Below are positions 25,419 through 34,438 of a stretch of DNA of 64,000 nt, piece by piece. The notes below the pieces were generated by a model. That model was not told the DNA's origin, did no database searches, and worked only from the letters and a program-made list of their open reading frames with translations. Positions within the stretch are counted from its first letter, which is position 1. Each line of letters opens with the position of its first letter. The translations under genes were made by a program, and so were the position numbers. This DNA is from Heterotrichella gracilis (lineage: Eukaryota; Sar; Xanthophyceae; Tribonematales; Xanthonemataceae). The DNA is taken from assembly GCA_032358255.1 (NCBI GenBank), contig JAULBX010011099.1:372001-436000 (forward strand), given 5' to 3'.

Positions 25419-28130
25419 CTAATTGGAAACGGCTAATCGTTGTTTCCCGAAATCGAGGATAGAATCAATGAATTCATAAGGCTTGTAGTGATTAATGGCT
25501 GCCTGGTGAAAGATACAGGTGGCAGGTGTCATACCGGGTAAGGAATTGACTTCTATAAAAATAACCTCCGCCCGGCAATCCTCAAACACACGCACAAAGG
25601 CATCAATGCGACAATAGCCGCTCACCCCAAGTACCTTGGCGGCTCTGCCTAATTCTGCTTTTACCTGATCGCTTACTTTTTGTCTGTCAATGGCTGATTT
25701 GGCATAACGTGCCGGCGTAATGTTCTGACCCTGACCGGCTAAAAATTTTTCTTCCAGACTTAAAATATCCCCATCGGCCAAAGCCTCAGAGGCTTCAAAC
25801 ACTTCGTATTCTAATTCTCCTTTTGAATTATAACGCGTCAACATACCACCGGTGACTTCTAGAAAATGAGCCGCATTTTTTTTGCTGATCAATTCTTCAA
25901 CAAGTACCACCTGTTTTTGCGGAAATTCTTCTTTTGCTTTGATGTGAAGTGTATTAGCCGCTTGTGGATCAAATTCTTCTTGTGTGCGGAAAAGCAAGGT
26001 ACAAAAGGCCTCAAACTCCTCTAAGGATTTTATTTTTTTTACGGCTGAGCTACAGCCATCATCCACGGGTTTTGCAATGAAAGGATACTTGATGGTATTT
26101 TTTAAGATCTCAACAAACTTATTTTTTTCTTTGGTCCAGTTTTCTTTTGTGATTAAAATATGTTCGGCAACATGGAAACCGCTATTTTTTAGAATTTCAT
26201 TGGTTCTGTATTTATCAATAGTAATGGAAGAACTTTCTCTGCTCGAACCATTATACGGTAAGGATATGGCATCCAGCTTCTCTTGTATGGCGCCGTCTTC
26301 ACCCGGACGACCATGTAAGGCAATAAACACTTCGTCGGCTTTTTCTTTTAAGTTTTGAAAGGATAATTTTTGAGGAGAAAAAGCAGAGGTCGCCGCGGCA
26401 TACTTGGCAGTGATCTCCGAACATTCATTCATGATTGTTTTTATGACCACATGAACTTTAAAGTGTTCGGCCTTTTCCTTAATGTCGTCGGCATTGTCTT
26501 TCAACATTAAATTGATGGGAATGTGATAAAGATCTTGATGCTCATTGTTTCCGGTTAAGAACACAGGAAAAGGAAGGTATTTTTCGGAAGAAGCTAATTT
26601 TTCATACACATTTCTGCCGCTTTCTACTGAGATATGACGCTCAGACGAATAACCTCCTAAAATAACGGCCACGCGAATTTTATTTCCTAGCGCGTTTTTG
26701 TCAGCAAGAATGGCCGCATCTAATTCATCTAATAATTTTTTATAAACTCTGTTACCCTTCGATTGAATGAGGCGTTTAGAGAGAGAGGTGCGAATGATAA
26801 AGCTTAAAAATTGCGAAGGATTTAAACCAATTTCTGCAGCCTGGTGAAAAAAGAAAGAGGAAGGCATCATGCCGCTGGTAGTATTCGGATCATTTAAAAA
26901 GATCTTTCCGTCCTTCGCTAAGAAGCCATCAATGCGGGCATACACATCAAAATGAAGATCGTAAAATAATTTCTCGCACTCTTTTCGTATGGCTTCAATT
27001 TGGGCATCCGGAATATCGATGGGTGTAATTTTACGTGACAGTCCGGGCAAATATTTGCTGCGGTAATCAAACAGTTCTTTTCCCTTTCTGATCTCAGTGG
27101 GAGGCAGAGCAATGGCTTTGCCCTTTTCATCTTCCAACACAATACAACTGAATTCTTTTCCTTCAATAAATCCTTCTACCAATACAGTGCTTTCACCATC
27201 CAGACTTTCAATAACAAAACCTTCCGATTTTAAATGTGTGTTTAAAAAAGTGATCAATTCATTGGGGTCATAAATGATGGGGGCATTTAATTCTTTCGGA
27301 TGTGAAATAGTAAGCGGCATGCCTATTCCTTCACGAATATCTGCCAGCGTTTTTACATAATTAAATTTTTCTAATTCTGAAAAGCCCTGCCATTCTTTGG
27401 CGTCTATCCATTTGGTGAAGAGAGCTTTTTCAACTGCGGACATGAACGCTACTTCATCTTCAACAGAAAGAATACTAACACCAATGCTCGATCCTTGATT
27501 GGCGGGTTTTACGACACAAGGGAATCCTATCTTTTCTTTAACGGTATTAAACGCATTTTTTGAAGCGCCTTCAATCCAGTCTTTTCGTTGAATAGTGATG
27601 TAGTTCGGACTATTAAATCCTTTATTGATCATTAATTCTTTTTGAATGGCTTTATCAATGCCAATGGCTGATGCCAGAATACCTGATCCGCTGTAAGGAA
27701 TGTGGTAAAATTCAAATAAACCTTGAATTCGCCCGTCTTCACCATATGGGCCATGCAGACATAAAAACGCAAAATCAATTTTTTGTTTAAGCTCTGATGG
27801 ACTGATCTGTTTACCTATTTTTTCGATGAGGGCCGCTTGTTGCTTAGGGCTTAAATCACCTAAATTTTCCGCATAAAGCTGAAAGTGTTGATCCTGATGG
27901 CTTTTGGGAGCAGGCAAAAATTCTACCGGCGGATAAAAATCACGGATTGTTCCTTTGTAAATGAATTCCCAATGGAGTTCAATAAAATTTCCAAAGCTGT
28001 CAACAAACACGGGAACGGCTTCAAACAGGGCCTTGTTGAGGTTATCATATACTGTGCGACCACCTGCAAAGGAAATTTCGCGTTCTTTACTTTGTCCTCC
28101 AAAAATGATTCCGATCCGTGTTTTTGCCAT
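25419..28130 (-). CDS. Double-domain D-alanine-D-alanine ligase-like protein
   Basis: Two complete ATP-grasp ligase halves in one chain of 903 residues, the first about 1-455, the second about 480-903. Each opens with a Ddl-like loop (GIIFGGQSKEREIS; VAVILGGYSSERHIS) and carries LHGxxGEDGxIQ. Half 1 keeps the VKPANQGSSIGV loop, but its metal motif reads NDPNTTSGMM instead of the usual E-x-N-T-x-PGMT. Half 2 keeps EVNSLPGMT, but its loop reads AKPVDDGCSSAV. It may make a peptidoglycan dipeptide or a related one. I start at ATG 28130 (MAKTRIG). Confidence 0.82.
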   Translation of the reverse strand: MAKTRIGIIFGGQSKEREISFAGGRTVYDNLNKALFEAVPVFVDSFGNFIELHWEFIYKGTIRDFYPPVEFLPAPKSHQDQHFQLYAENLGDLSPKQQAALIEKIGKQISPSELKQKIDFAFLCLHGPYGEDGRIQGLFEFYHIPYSGSGILASAIGIDKAIQKELMINKGFNSPNYITIQRKDWIEGASKNAFNTVKEKIGFPCVVKPANQGSSIGVSILSVEDEVAFMSAVEKALFTKWIDAKEWQGFSELEKFNYVKTLADIREGIGMPLTISHPKELNAPIIYDPNELITFLNTHLKSEGFVIESLDGESTVLVEGFIEGKEFSCIVLEDEKGKAIALPPTEIRKGKELFDYRSKYLPGLSRKITPIDIPDAQIEAIRKECEKLFYDLHFDVYARIDGFLAKDGKIFLNDPNTTSGMMPSSFFFHQAAEIGLNPSQFLSFIIRTSLSKRLIQSKGNRVYKKLLDELDAAILADKNALGNKIRVAVILGGYSSERHISVESGRNVYEKLASSEKYLPFPVFLTGNNEHQDLYHIPINLMLKDNADDIKEKAEHFKVHVVIKTIMNECSEITAKYAAATSAFSPQKLSFQNLKEKADEVFIALHGRPGEDGAIQEKLDAISLPYNGSSRESSSITIDKYRTNEILKNSGFHVAEHILITKENWTKEKNKFVEILKNTIKYPFIAKPVDDGCSSAVKKIKSLEEFEAFCTLLFRTQEEFDPQAANTLHIKAKEEFPQKQVVLVEELISKKNAAHFLEVTGGMLTRYNSKGELEYEVFEASEALADGDILSLEEKFLAGQGQNITPARYAKSAIDRQKVSDQVKAELGRAAKVLGVSGYCRIDAFVRVFEDCRAEVIFIEVNSLPGMTPATCIFHQAAINHYKPYEFIDSILDFGKQRLAVSN

Positions 28131-28272
28131 AATAAATTTACCCACAAAGGTGATTATTAATCAAAAGTAAAATAAAGCAGCAAAGTACCGTTGACCGAAT
28201 TTGGAATTAATTAACATTGGTTTGTAAATACCCTAATTCAATAATTGTAATTTCAAACCTCTAAATAAAACT

Positions 28273-29514
28273 ATGTTTATACGCTTTTTAATTTTCTTTG
28301 CCCTCATTGTTGTTGTTGAATTTTATTTTCTCAGCGGGGTAAAGACCTTTGTAAGAGATTTTTCAATCGCTAAAAAAAATGTAATTCTTTACATTACCTA
28401 TTCCTTCATGGCTTTGAGCCTTTTGATCGGACTTATTTCGCTGGTCTATCCTCCTCCAAACTGGAATACCTTTTTTCGTTTCGTTTCATCCATTGCCTTG
28501 ATCTTAATGGTTTGTAAACTGCTTGGTTCTAGTTTCCTGATCATAGACGACATCATTCGCCTCTTTAGATGGATCTTTTCTTTATTTCAAAAGCACGATA
28601 AGGCACTTGATGCATCAGTAGGTATTAGTCGATTAAAATTTTTCAGTCAACTCGCCGTGACTTTCACCGTGGTTCCAGCTATTGGATTTCTTTATGGCAT
28701 GCTGCGCGGTGCATATAAGTATCGTGTGCATAAGGTATCAGTGCCATCACTCAATTTACCCCCTGAATTTGACGGTTTTAAGATCGTTCAGTTGTCGGAT
28801 ATTCATGTGGGTTCTTTTGTGAATGATAGCGCCCTTAAAAAAGCCTTTGATATAGTCGAACAACAAAACGCCGATTTGATTTTATTTACCGGTGATTTAG
28901 TGAACAATGTTGCTACAGAAGTGCATGGATTTGAAGAACAATTTAAACGATTAAAAGCTCCGCATGGTGTGTTTTCGGTACTAGGTAATCATGATTATGG
29001 CGATTATGTGCAATGGGACAGTGATTCAGAAAAAAAGAAAAATCTGGAGAAACTCAAAAACCATCAGGCAAGTTTTGGTTGGAAGTTAATGATGAACGAA
29101 CATGTAGCGATTGAGAAAGACGGCGCAAAAATTGGCTTACTTGGCATTGAAAATTGGGGAGGAAACATGCGTTTTCCGCGTTATGGTAAAATGAAAGAAG
29201 CGACTGAAGGAGCAGAGCAATATCCCTTTAAAATATTAATGAGTCATGATCCTAGTCATTGGGACATGCAGGTTTTATTGGATTATCCGGAAGTAGATCT
29301 TACCTTAAGTGGTCACACCCATGGTATGCAATTTGGCATTGAGATTCCGGGATTTAAATGGAGTCCGGTACAATACATGTATAAGAACTGGTCGGGATTA
29401 TATAAAAGCGGAAAACAATTTTTGTATGTCAATCGTGGACTTGGATTTCTAGGATATCCAGGACGATTAGGGATTTGGCCGGAAATTACGGTGATTGAGT
29501 TGAAAAGGGTTTAG
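28273..29514 (+). CDS. Membrane-anchored metallophosphoesterase
   Basis: A 413-residue protein with an N-terminal membrane region of about four helices (1-155), then a calcineurin-type phosphoesterase domain. Metal-binding motifs are all present in order: LSDIHVGS, FTGDLVNN, LGNHDYGDY, MSHDPSHW and LSGHTHGMQFG. Relatives (YaeI-like) act on UDP-diacylglucosamine or other phosphoesters, but the substrate here is unknown. It diverges from the double ligase gene. Confidence 0.87.
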   Translation: MFIRFLIFFALIVVVEFYFLSGVKTFVRDFSIAKKNVILYITYSFMALSLLIGLISLVYPPPNWNTFFRFVSSIALILMVCKLLGSSFLIIDDIIRLFRWIFSLFQKHDKALDASVGISRLKFFSQLAVTFTVVPAIGFLYGMLRGAYKYRVHKVSVPSLNLPPEFDGFKIVQLSDIHVGSFVNDSALKKAFDIVEQQNADLILFTGDLVNNVATEVHGFEEQFKRLKAPHGVFSVLGNHDYGDYVQWDSDSEKKKNLEKLKNHQASFGWKLMMNEHVAIEKDGAKIGLLGIENWGGNMRFPRYGKMKEATEGAEQYPFKILMSHDPSHWDMQVLLDYPEVDLTLSGHTHGMQFGIEIPGFKWSPVQYMYKNWSGLYKSGKQFLYVNRGLGFLGYPGRLGIWPEITVIELKRV

Positions 29515-29575
29515 TCTTCACCACTTAGACACTAAGCTCACTCAGTTTCACTAAGAATTAATTTTATATTTGAGT

Positions 29576-29888
29576 ATGCATTCCTTCCAAGCCATCATCC
29601 TCAAATTAGCTTCTAAAGGTGAAAAAACCGTTTGGACTTTCGTAAAGGAGAGACACTAATTTCACTAATTACACTAATTTATTTGGGTTAAATTCTTTGC
29701 AGATTGGTGTTAATTCGTGTAATTAGTGTCTGAATTAAACCATGCATTCCTTCAACGCCATCACCCTCAAATTTGCTTCTAAAAGTGAAAAAACCGTTTG
29801 GACTTTCGTAAAGGAGAGACACTAATTTCACTAATTTATTTGGGTTAAATTCTTTGCAGATTGGTGTTAATTCGTGTAATTCGTGTCT
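29576..29888 (+). repeat. Two extra copies of the YdeI-like gene's 5' end plus palindromic elements
   Basis: The first ~72 bases of the downstream gene are present twice more, at 29576-29647 and 29742-29813, each starting ATGCATTCCTTC. After 24-25 codons both run into an element with inverted ends: AGACACTAATT at 29651-29661 with AATTAGTGTCT at 29721-29731, and again 29817-29827 with 29878-29888. The two units are 166 and 156 bp long; the second lacks about 10 bp. Each copy can encode only 27 residues (ending VWTFVKERH). The 383-bp gap between genes holds only this and a related remnant at 29526-29555. Confidence 0.88.
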
Positions 29889-29897
29889 AAATAAACT

Positions 29898-30401
29898 ATG
29901 CATTCCTTCCAAACCACCATCTTAAAATTTGCGAATAAAGGTGAAAAAACAGGCTGGACTTATGTGGATATTCCGCCGGATATCATCACCAAGCTCAAAC
30001 TAAAAACAAAAAAGGAATTTCGCATCAAAGGATTAATGGATAATGTAAAGTTTGAACGTTTGGCGACTTATCCCATTGGTGAAGGTAATTTTATCATCGC
30101 CATTAATGCGGAGCTTCGAAAAAAATTAGGCAAAAAAGAAGGAGCGATGTTGAGTATTAAGTTTGATTTGGACAAATCGGAGGCCTTGCAATCACAAGAA
30201 TTGATAGACTGTTTAAATGAAGATCCAATTGCTTTAAAGCAATTTAATTCACAGCCACTTTCTCACCGCAATTATTTTCATCGTTATGTGTATACGGCCA
30301 AAGGTGCTGATACTCGCGCAGGACGAATTGTGAACATCATTAACGCGATGTATAAAAAACAAAACTTTGGCGAGATGATCAGGAGTTTGAAGGGGAAATA
30401 G
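29898..30401 (+). CDS. YdeI/DUF1905-type protein
   Basis: A 167-residue protein with a DUF1905-like N-terminal barrel (TGWTYVDIPPDIITKLKLKTKKEFRIKGLMDNVKFERLATYPIGEGNFIIAINAELRKKL in outline) and a C-terminal YdeI/OmpD-associated helical domain (LSHRNYFHRYVYTAKGADTRAGRIVNIINAMYKK in outline). Family members are annotated as bacteriocin-protection or stress proteins, but the mechanism is unclear. Its 5' end is duplicated twice immediately upstream. It converges on ahcY, with palindromic repeats between. Confidence 0.78.
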   Translation: MHSFQTTILKFANKGEKTGWTYVDIPPDIITKLKLKTKKEFRIKGLMDNVKFERLATYPIGEGNFIIAINAELRKKLGKKEGAMLSIKFDLDKSEALQSQELIDCLNEDPIALKQFNSQPLSHRNYFHRYVYTAKGADTRAGRIVNIINAMYKKQNFGEMIRSLKGK

Positions 30402-30405
30402 AACT

Positions 30406-30458
30406 GGGCAGACCTGTAAGGTCTTGATAAATAAATGCCCAGACCTTACAGGTCTGCC
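30406..30458. repeat. Inverted repeat of the AGACCTGTAAGGTCT type
   Basis: GGGCAGACCTGTAAGGTCT at 30406-30424 and AGACCTTACAGGTCTGCC at 30441-30458 form a long, nearly perfect inverted repeat, each arm itself a palindrome. This type of intergenic repeat is common in Bacteroidota genomes. Confidence 0.75.
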
Positions 30459-30463
30459 TGAAA

Positions 30464-30497
30464 TAAAAAAACCTCAACGATTCTGTTGAGGCTTTTA
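30464..30497 (-). terminator. Rho-independent terminator of ahcY
   Basis: CCTCAAC at 30472-30478 pairs with GTTGAGG at 30485-30491, and the minus strand continues into TTTTTTT. It lies about 56 bp after the ahcY stop codon. Confidence 0.8.
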
Positions 30498-30508
30498 ATT
30501 TATAAATG

Positions 30509-30532
30509 TCCCCTGAGCGAAGTCGAAGGGGA
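30509..30532. repeat. Short imperfect palindrome CCCCTGAGCGAAGTCGAAGGGG
   Basis: A short intergenic element with CCCCT and AGGGG ends flanking GAGCGAAGTCG, of the kind widely scattered in Bacteroidota. It lies between the ahcY stop codon and its terminator. Confidence 0.5.
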
Positions 30533-30552
30533 GCCGAAGAGTGAGGTAAGTA

Positions 30553-31869
30553 CTAGTATCTGTAAGCGTCTCCTTTAAATGGACCTTCTACTTTTACACC
30601 AATGTATTCAGCTTGTTCCTTATTTAAAGTATCCAATTCCACACCAATTTTAGCTAAGTGTAAACGCGCTACTTTTTCATCTAAAATTTTTGGCAACACG
30701 TATACTTTTTTCTCATAAGCAGCCGTGTTTGTCCATAATTCTATTTGAGCCATGGTTTGGTTAGTGAACGAATTACTCATTACAAAACTTGGATGACCGT
30801 TCGCGCAACCTAAGTTCACTAAACGTCCTTCTGCTAAAACAATAATGTCCTTACCATTAATGGTGTATTTATCCACCTGTGGTTTGATCACATCTTTGGT
30901 TTTACCATAAGTCTTGTTTAACCAAGCCATATCGATTTCTGTATCAAAGTGACCAATGTTACAAACAATAGCACCATGTTTCATCGATTCAAAATGACGA
31001 CCAACTACGATGTCTTTGTTACCGGTAGTAGTTACAATGATATCAGCCACTTTCACGGCATTATCCATTTTTTGAACAGCATAACCATCCATGGCAGCTT
31101 GTAAAGCACAAATAGGATCGATCTCTGTCACAATTACACGTACCCCTTGAGAAGATAAAGATTGTGCAGAACCTTTTCCAACATCACCATATCCGGCAAC
31201 AACAGCCACTTTTCCGGCCATCATCACATCGGTAGCACGACGAATGGCGTCAACCAATGATTCACGACAACCGTATTTATTATCAAATTTTGATTTAGTC
31301 ACTGAATCGTTTACGTTGATAGCAGGTAACATTAAAGTACCATTTTTCATACGTTCGTATAAACGGTGAACACCGGTAGTGGTTTCTTCCGATAAACCTC
31401 TGATGCCTGCGGCTAATTCAGGGTATTGGTCAAACACCATGTTTGTTAGATCACCACCGTCATCTAAGATCATGTTTAACGGTTTGCGGTCTTCACCAAA
31501 CCATAAAGTTTGTTCAATACACCAGTCAAATTCTTCAGCAGTCATCCCTTTCCAGGCATACACCTGAATTCCTGCAGCAGCAATAGCAGCCGCAGCATGA
31601 TCTTGTGTAGAGAAAATATTACATGAACTCCAGGTCACTTCTGCGCCTAAAGCAGTTAATGTTTCAATTAAAACAGCCGTTTGAATGGTCATGTGTAAAC
31701 AACCTGCAATACGCGCACCTTTAAGAGGTTGAGAGGCACCGTATTCAGCGCGAAGCGCCATTAAGCCCGGCATTTCTTCTTCGGCTAATTTAATTTCTTT
31801 ACGACCCCATTCTGCTAATGAGATGTCTTTTACTTTGTACGCAGTGTACTTTGTTGCTGTTACTGACAT
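30553..31869 (-). CDS. ahcY: Adenosylhomocysteinase
   Basis: Hydrolyses S-adenosylhomocysteine to homocysteine and adenosine, keeping the methyl cycle running. NAD-binding Rossmann motif [16 protein letters not shown], substrate-site stretches [27 protein letters not shown] and [15 protein letters not shown], and the C-terminal DAYRY-type ending (KGDAYRY) are intact. 438 residues is the usual length for the shorter type. A good promoter lies upstream, and no SAH riboswitch is visible. Confidence 0.97.
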   Translation of the reverse strand: MSVTATKYTAYKVKDISLAEWGRKEIKLAEEEMPGLMALRAEYGASQPLKGARIAGCLHMTIQTAVLIETLTALGAEVTWSSCNIFSTQDHAAAAIAAAGIQVYAWKGMTAEEFDWCIEQTLWFGEDRKPLNMILDDGGDLTNMVFDQYPELAAGIRGLSEETTTGVHRLYERMKNGTLMLPAINVNDSVTKSKFDNKYGCRESLVDAIRRATDVMMAGKVAVVAGYGDVGKGSAQSLSSQGVRVIVTEIDPICALQAAMDGYAVQKMDNAVKVADIIVTTTGNKDIVVGRHFESMKHGAIVCNIGHFDTEIDMAWLNKTYGKTKDVIKPQVDKYTINGKDIIVLAEGRLVNLGCANGHPSFVMSNSFTNQTMAQIELWTNTAAYEKKVYVLPKILDEKVARLHLAKIGVELDTLNKEQAEYIGVKVEGPFKGDAYRY

Positions 31870-31904
31870 GTTATTCGATTAAAAGTTTATTTTTTTAAGG
31901 ATTA

Positions 31905-31935
31905 CAAAGATAAGTCATAAGTTTGTAATCCTCAA
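31905..31935 (-). promoter_or_regulatory. Promoter of ahcY
   Basis: On the minus strand TTG (31933-31935) is followed after 20 bp by TATCTTTG (31905-31912), a perfect TAnnTTTG -7 box. It lies 36 bp upstream of the ahcY start codon and in the gap to the divergent phosphopantetheinyl transferase gene. Confidence 0.6.
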
Positions 31936-31945
31936 CAATTTATTT

Positions 31946-32518
31946 GTGACCGAATTACGCGAAATAGATAAAACCAGCCGACTTGGAATTCTCGATCTAA
32001 AGGCTTTTGCTTTGAGCCGTGGCCTGAGTGCTAAGCGAGACATAGAAAAGGCCGGGACAGCTTATCTTTTGCAACAATTGTTAAAAAAAGATGATTATAT
32101 CCTTAACTATTCCCCTGAAAATAAACCCTATTTAAAGGGAAGAACCGAGCACATCTCCATTTCACATTCACACGATAAGTTAGCCATCATTATTAATAAA
32201 AAAGAGAACACCGGGATTGATATTGAATTGATACGGGATAAGGTGTTGAATATTCAACAAAAGTTTCTGAATGATAAGGAATTGCTTTTTGCGAATAACA
32301 ATGTGGAGAAGTTGGTCACCCTTTGGGCAGCAAAAGAAACGCTTTATAAAATATATGGCTTAAAGGAAATCGAATTTATTGCCAATTTAAAAGTTGAAAA
32401 TTTTGAGGGGGACGAGATAGTGGGACATATAGAGGCAAACAAGCTAAAAAAAAAGTTTCTGTTACGACACGAAACAATTGATAATTACAAACTAGTATAC
32501 GCCTTACATGAGCTTTGA
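31946..32518 (+). CDS. 4'-phosphopantetheinyl transferase superfamily protein
   Basis: Transfers the phosphopantetheine arm of CoA to a carrier protein such as AcpP. The 190 residues show HISISHSHDKLAIIINKKENTGIDIELIRDKV in outline, with the magnesium-binding GIDIE, and the second motif WAAKETLYKIYG near 130-141. This is the Sfp/HetI-like class rather than AcpS. Starts with GTG at 31946. Its 3' end overlaps the next gene by 11 bp, so the two are coupled. Confidence 0.87.
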   Translation: MTELREIDKTSRLGILDLKAFALSRGLSAKRDIEKAGTAYLLQQLLKKDDYILNYSPENKPYLKGRTEHISISHSHDKLAIIINKKENTGIDIELIRDKVLNIQQKFLNDKELLFANNNVEKLVTLWAAKETLYKIYGLKEIEFIANLKVENFEGDEIVGHIEANKLKKKFLLRHETIDNYKLVYALHEL

Positions 32519-33227
32519 GAAAGTCATACAAAAATTAAAAGGTCCGGGAAAACCATTACTAGCGGTGTTGGTGGATCCGGATAAATTTAACCCTGATCTG
32601 ATCAAACTAGCCAATGACTGCAAAGTAACTTGTTTTTTAGTTGGCGGAAGTGAAATCAAAACAGGGTCCAATTTGACCAAAACCATCGCCACAATTAAAA
32701 AACTATCTAAGCTTCCGGTCATTTTATTTCCGGGAGATGAAAAACAATTATCACAAAAAGCAGATGGCTTGTTTTTGCCTAGTTTACTTTCAGGGCGCAA
32801 TCCCGATTATTTGATCGAAAAACACATTGCCATGGCGCCACTTATTCGAAAGATGAAACTTAAACATCTGCCAATGGCTTATCTGCTCATTGATGGGAAG
32901 AAAATTTCTGCCACTCAACGGGTGACTAAAACAAAACCACTTGATCCAAAAAACCTTGCTTATATCATTCATACCTGTCTTGCCGCTGAGCACCTGGGCT
33001 TTCAATTGATCTATTTGGAAGCCGGAAGTGGTGCCAGGTCTGAGATTTCTGACAAACTCATTCGTGAGGTGAAACGAAACACGGCTTTACCTCTTATAGT
33101 AGGGGGCGGACTTGATTCGAAAGAAAAGGTTATGAAGGTAATTAAAGCCGGAGCAAAGATGGTGGTGGTTGGCAATGCATTAGAAAAAGATGTACATTTA
33201 TTAACTGACTTAAGAGCGTGTTTTTAG
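32508..33227 (+). CDS. Geranylgeranylglyceryl/heptaprenylglyceryl phosphate synthase (PcrB/GGGPS family)
   Basis: A 239-residue TIM-barrel prenyltransferase that joins a polyprenyl diphosphate to glycerol-1-phosphate, the first ether-lipid step in archaea. Family features are visible: LLAVLVDPDKF at the N-terminus, CFLVGGSEIKTG, IYLEAGSGARSEI, and the phosphate-binding LPLIVGGGLDSKEKV and AGAKMVVVGNALE. It belongs by appearance to the group found in many Bacteroidota. The product's cellular role in these bacteria is not settled. Coupled to the upstream phosphopantetheinyl transferase gene by an 11-bp overlap. Confidence 0.88.
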   Translation: MSFEKVIQKLKGPGKPLLAVLVDPDKFNPDLIKLANDCKVTCFLVGGSEIKTGSNLTKTIATIKKLSKLPVILFPGDEKQLSQKADGLFLPSLLSGRNPDYLIEKHIAMAPLIRKMKLKHLPMAYLLIDGKKISATQRVTKTKPLDPKNLAYIIHTCLAAEHLGFQLIYLEAGSGARSEISDKLIREVKRNTALPLIVGGGLDSKEKVMKVIKAGAKMVVVGNALEKDVHLLTDLRACF

Positions 33228-33263
33228 TTTGCTCACACAAGTTCAGTTTTAAACGATAGACCT

Positions 33264-33896
33264 ATGAAACTAATAGTGATAACTCCTTCTAAAGATGTGG
33301 ACGATGAGTGTACTCTGATCACCAAAATGTTTGAAAGCGGTTTAACAACTCTGCATTTGCGAAAACCTAAACATTCAACTAATCAAATGGCGGCTTACAT
33401 TAAAGAAATTCCCGCTCATTTTCATAACCGCATCGTCATTCATTCGCACCATAAATTGGCCTTAAAATATAATTTGGCGGGCATCCACCTAAGTAAAAAC
33501 CATTTGTCAAAACATTGGAAATACTGGTTTGTGCGTTTACGCTTAAAACTACAATTTAAACATACCTCCAAAAGTCGTTCGTATGCCAGGCTACAACAGG
33601 TGTATAATAAAGAAGATCAAAAATTCGATTATTTTTTGCTGGGTACTTTGTACAATAACATGACCGGTGAATTATACAGTGGCTTCTACGAAGACGGTAT
33701 CATTGCAGCAAATAAGAACGGTGGCAAAAAATTAGTTGCCAGAGGAGGAACGACCATTGAATCAATTAAGAAAACATTTAAGTATGGCTTTTATGGCATT
33801 GCCTTTAATTCTTTTTTATGGAATGTGGAAATGCCTTACGATAACTTTATGAAAATACTGGCAGAGTTTAAAAAGGAGAACATCGAGCTGGAGTAA
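33264..33896 (+). CDS. Thiamine phosphate synthase family protein (ThiE/TenI-like)
   Basis: A 210-residue TIM-barrel protein related to ThiE. The segments GLTTLHLRKPKHS, VIHSHHKLALKYNLAGIHLSKNH and VARGGTTIESIKKTFKYGFYGIAF match the family outline, but the diphosphate-binding loops are degenerate compared with true ThiE (no clear VGPIF-like motif). It may be a TenI-like protein rather than an active thiamine phosphate synthase. No TPP riboswitch upstream. Its TAA overlaps the ATG of pnuC (TAATG). Confidence 0.65.
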   Translation: MKLIVITPSKDVDDECTLITKMFESGLTTLHLRKPKHSTNQMAAYIKEIPAHFHNRIVIHSHHKLALKYNLAGIHLSKNHLSKHWKYWFVRLRLKLQFKHTSKSRSYARLQQVYNKEDQKFDYFLLGTLYNNMTGELYSGFYEDGIIAANKNGGKKLVARGGTTIESIKKTFKYGFYGIAFNSFLWNVEMPYDNFMKILAEFKKENIELE

Positions 33897-34438
33897 TGAC
33901 CTTGTTAAGTCTCATAGCTTTTGTGTTTGGTGTTTTGGGGGTTTGGTTAACCATTAAACAAAACATTTTCTGTTGGCCGGTTTCCATCATTGCGGTCATT
34001 GCATCTATTGTTGAGTTTTACGAACAAAAACTGTTTGGAGACATGTCTCTTCAGATATTTTATTTTTTTGCAGCTCTTTACGGTTGGATTTTTTGGAACC
34101 GACAAAAAAACACCGCATTCGTGGTTACAAGGATGCTCATTAAAAATTGGCCTTTGCTCATTCTGGTCACCCTTGCTCAAAGCGTTTTGTATTATTATTT
34201 ACTTTCCTATTTTAAGGGAGATCAGGTGTTGTTTGATGCAATACTCACTGCCTGCAGTTTGTCGGCCACCTATATGATGACACGTAAATGGCTAGAAAAC
34301 TGGGCGGCCTGGGTACTCATTGATTTTGCGTATGTGTTTTTATATGGCATCAAAGAAATGTGGGTGTTTGCCTTATTGTATTTGGTATTCGCAATCATAG
34401 CTTATTACGGTTGGATGAAATGGCGCAAAACAATATAA
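33896..34438 (+). CDS. pnuC: Nicotinamide riboside-type transporter PnuC
   Basis: An integral membrane protein of 180 residues with about six to seven helices. The N-terminal GVWLTIKQNIFCWPVSIIAVIAS and FYFFAALYGWIFWNRQ, and the C-terminal LYLVFAIIAYYGWMKWRK, are characteristic PnuC stretches. It imports an uncharged vitamin by facilitated diffusion. The adjacent kinase gene, which overlaps its end by 19 bp, suggests nicotinamide riboside as substrate; thiamine (PnuT type) is the alternative, given the ThiE-like neighbour. Confidence 0.85.
   Translation: MTLLSLIAFVFGVLGVWLTIKQNIFCWPVSIIAVIASIVEFYEQKLFGDMSLQIFYFFAALYGWIFWNRQKNTAFVVTRMLIKNWPLLILVTLAQSVLYYYLLSYFKGDQVLFDAILTACSLSATYMMTRKWLENWAAWVLIDFAYVFLYGIKEMWVFALLYLVFAIIAYYGWMKWRKTI

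Noticed and set aside
25984-26358. Plus-strand open frame of 124 codons inside the double ligase gene
   Set aside because: Antisense to a well-conserved ATP-grasp domain; no start context and no recognisable protein.
29576-29825. Two 27-codon genes (MHSFQAIIL... and MHSFNAITL...)
   Set aside because: They are truncated copies of the start of the downstream gene ending in the palindromic element; I see no sign that they make functional proteins and describe them as repeats.
33228-33263. TPP riboswitch before the ThiE-like gene
   Set aside because: The 36-bp gap is far too short and lacks the conserved thi-box sequences.
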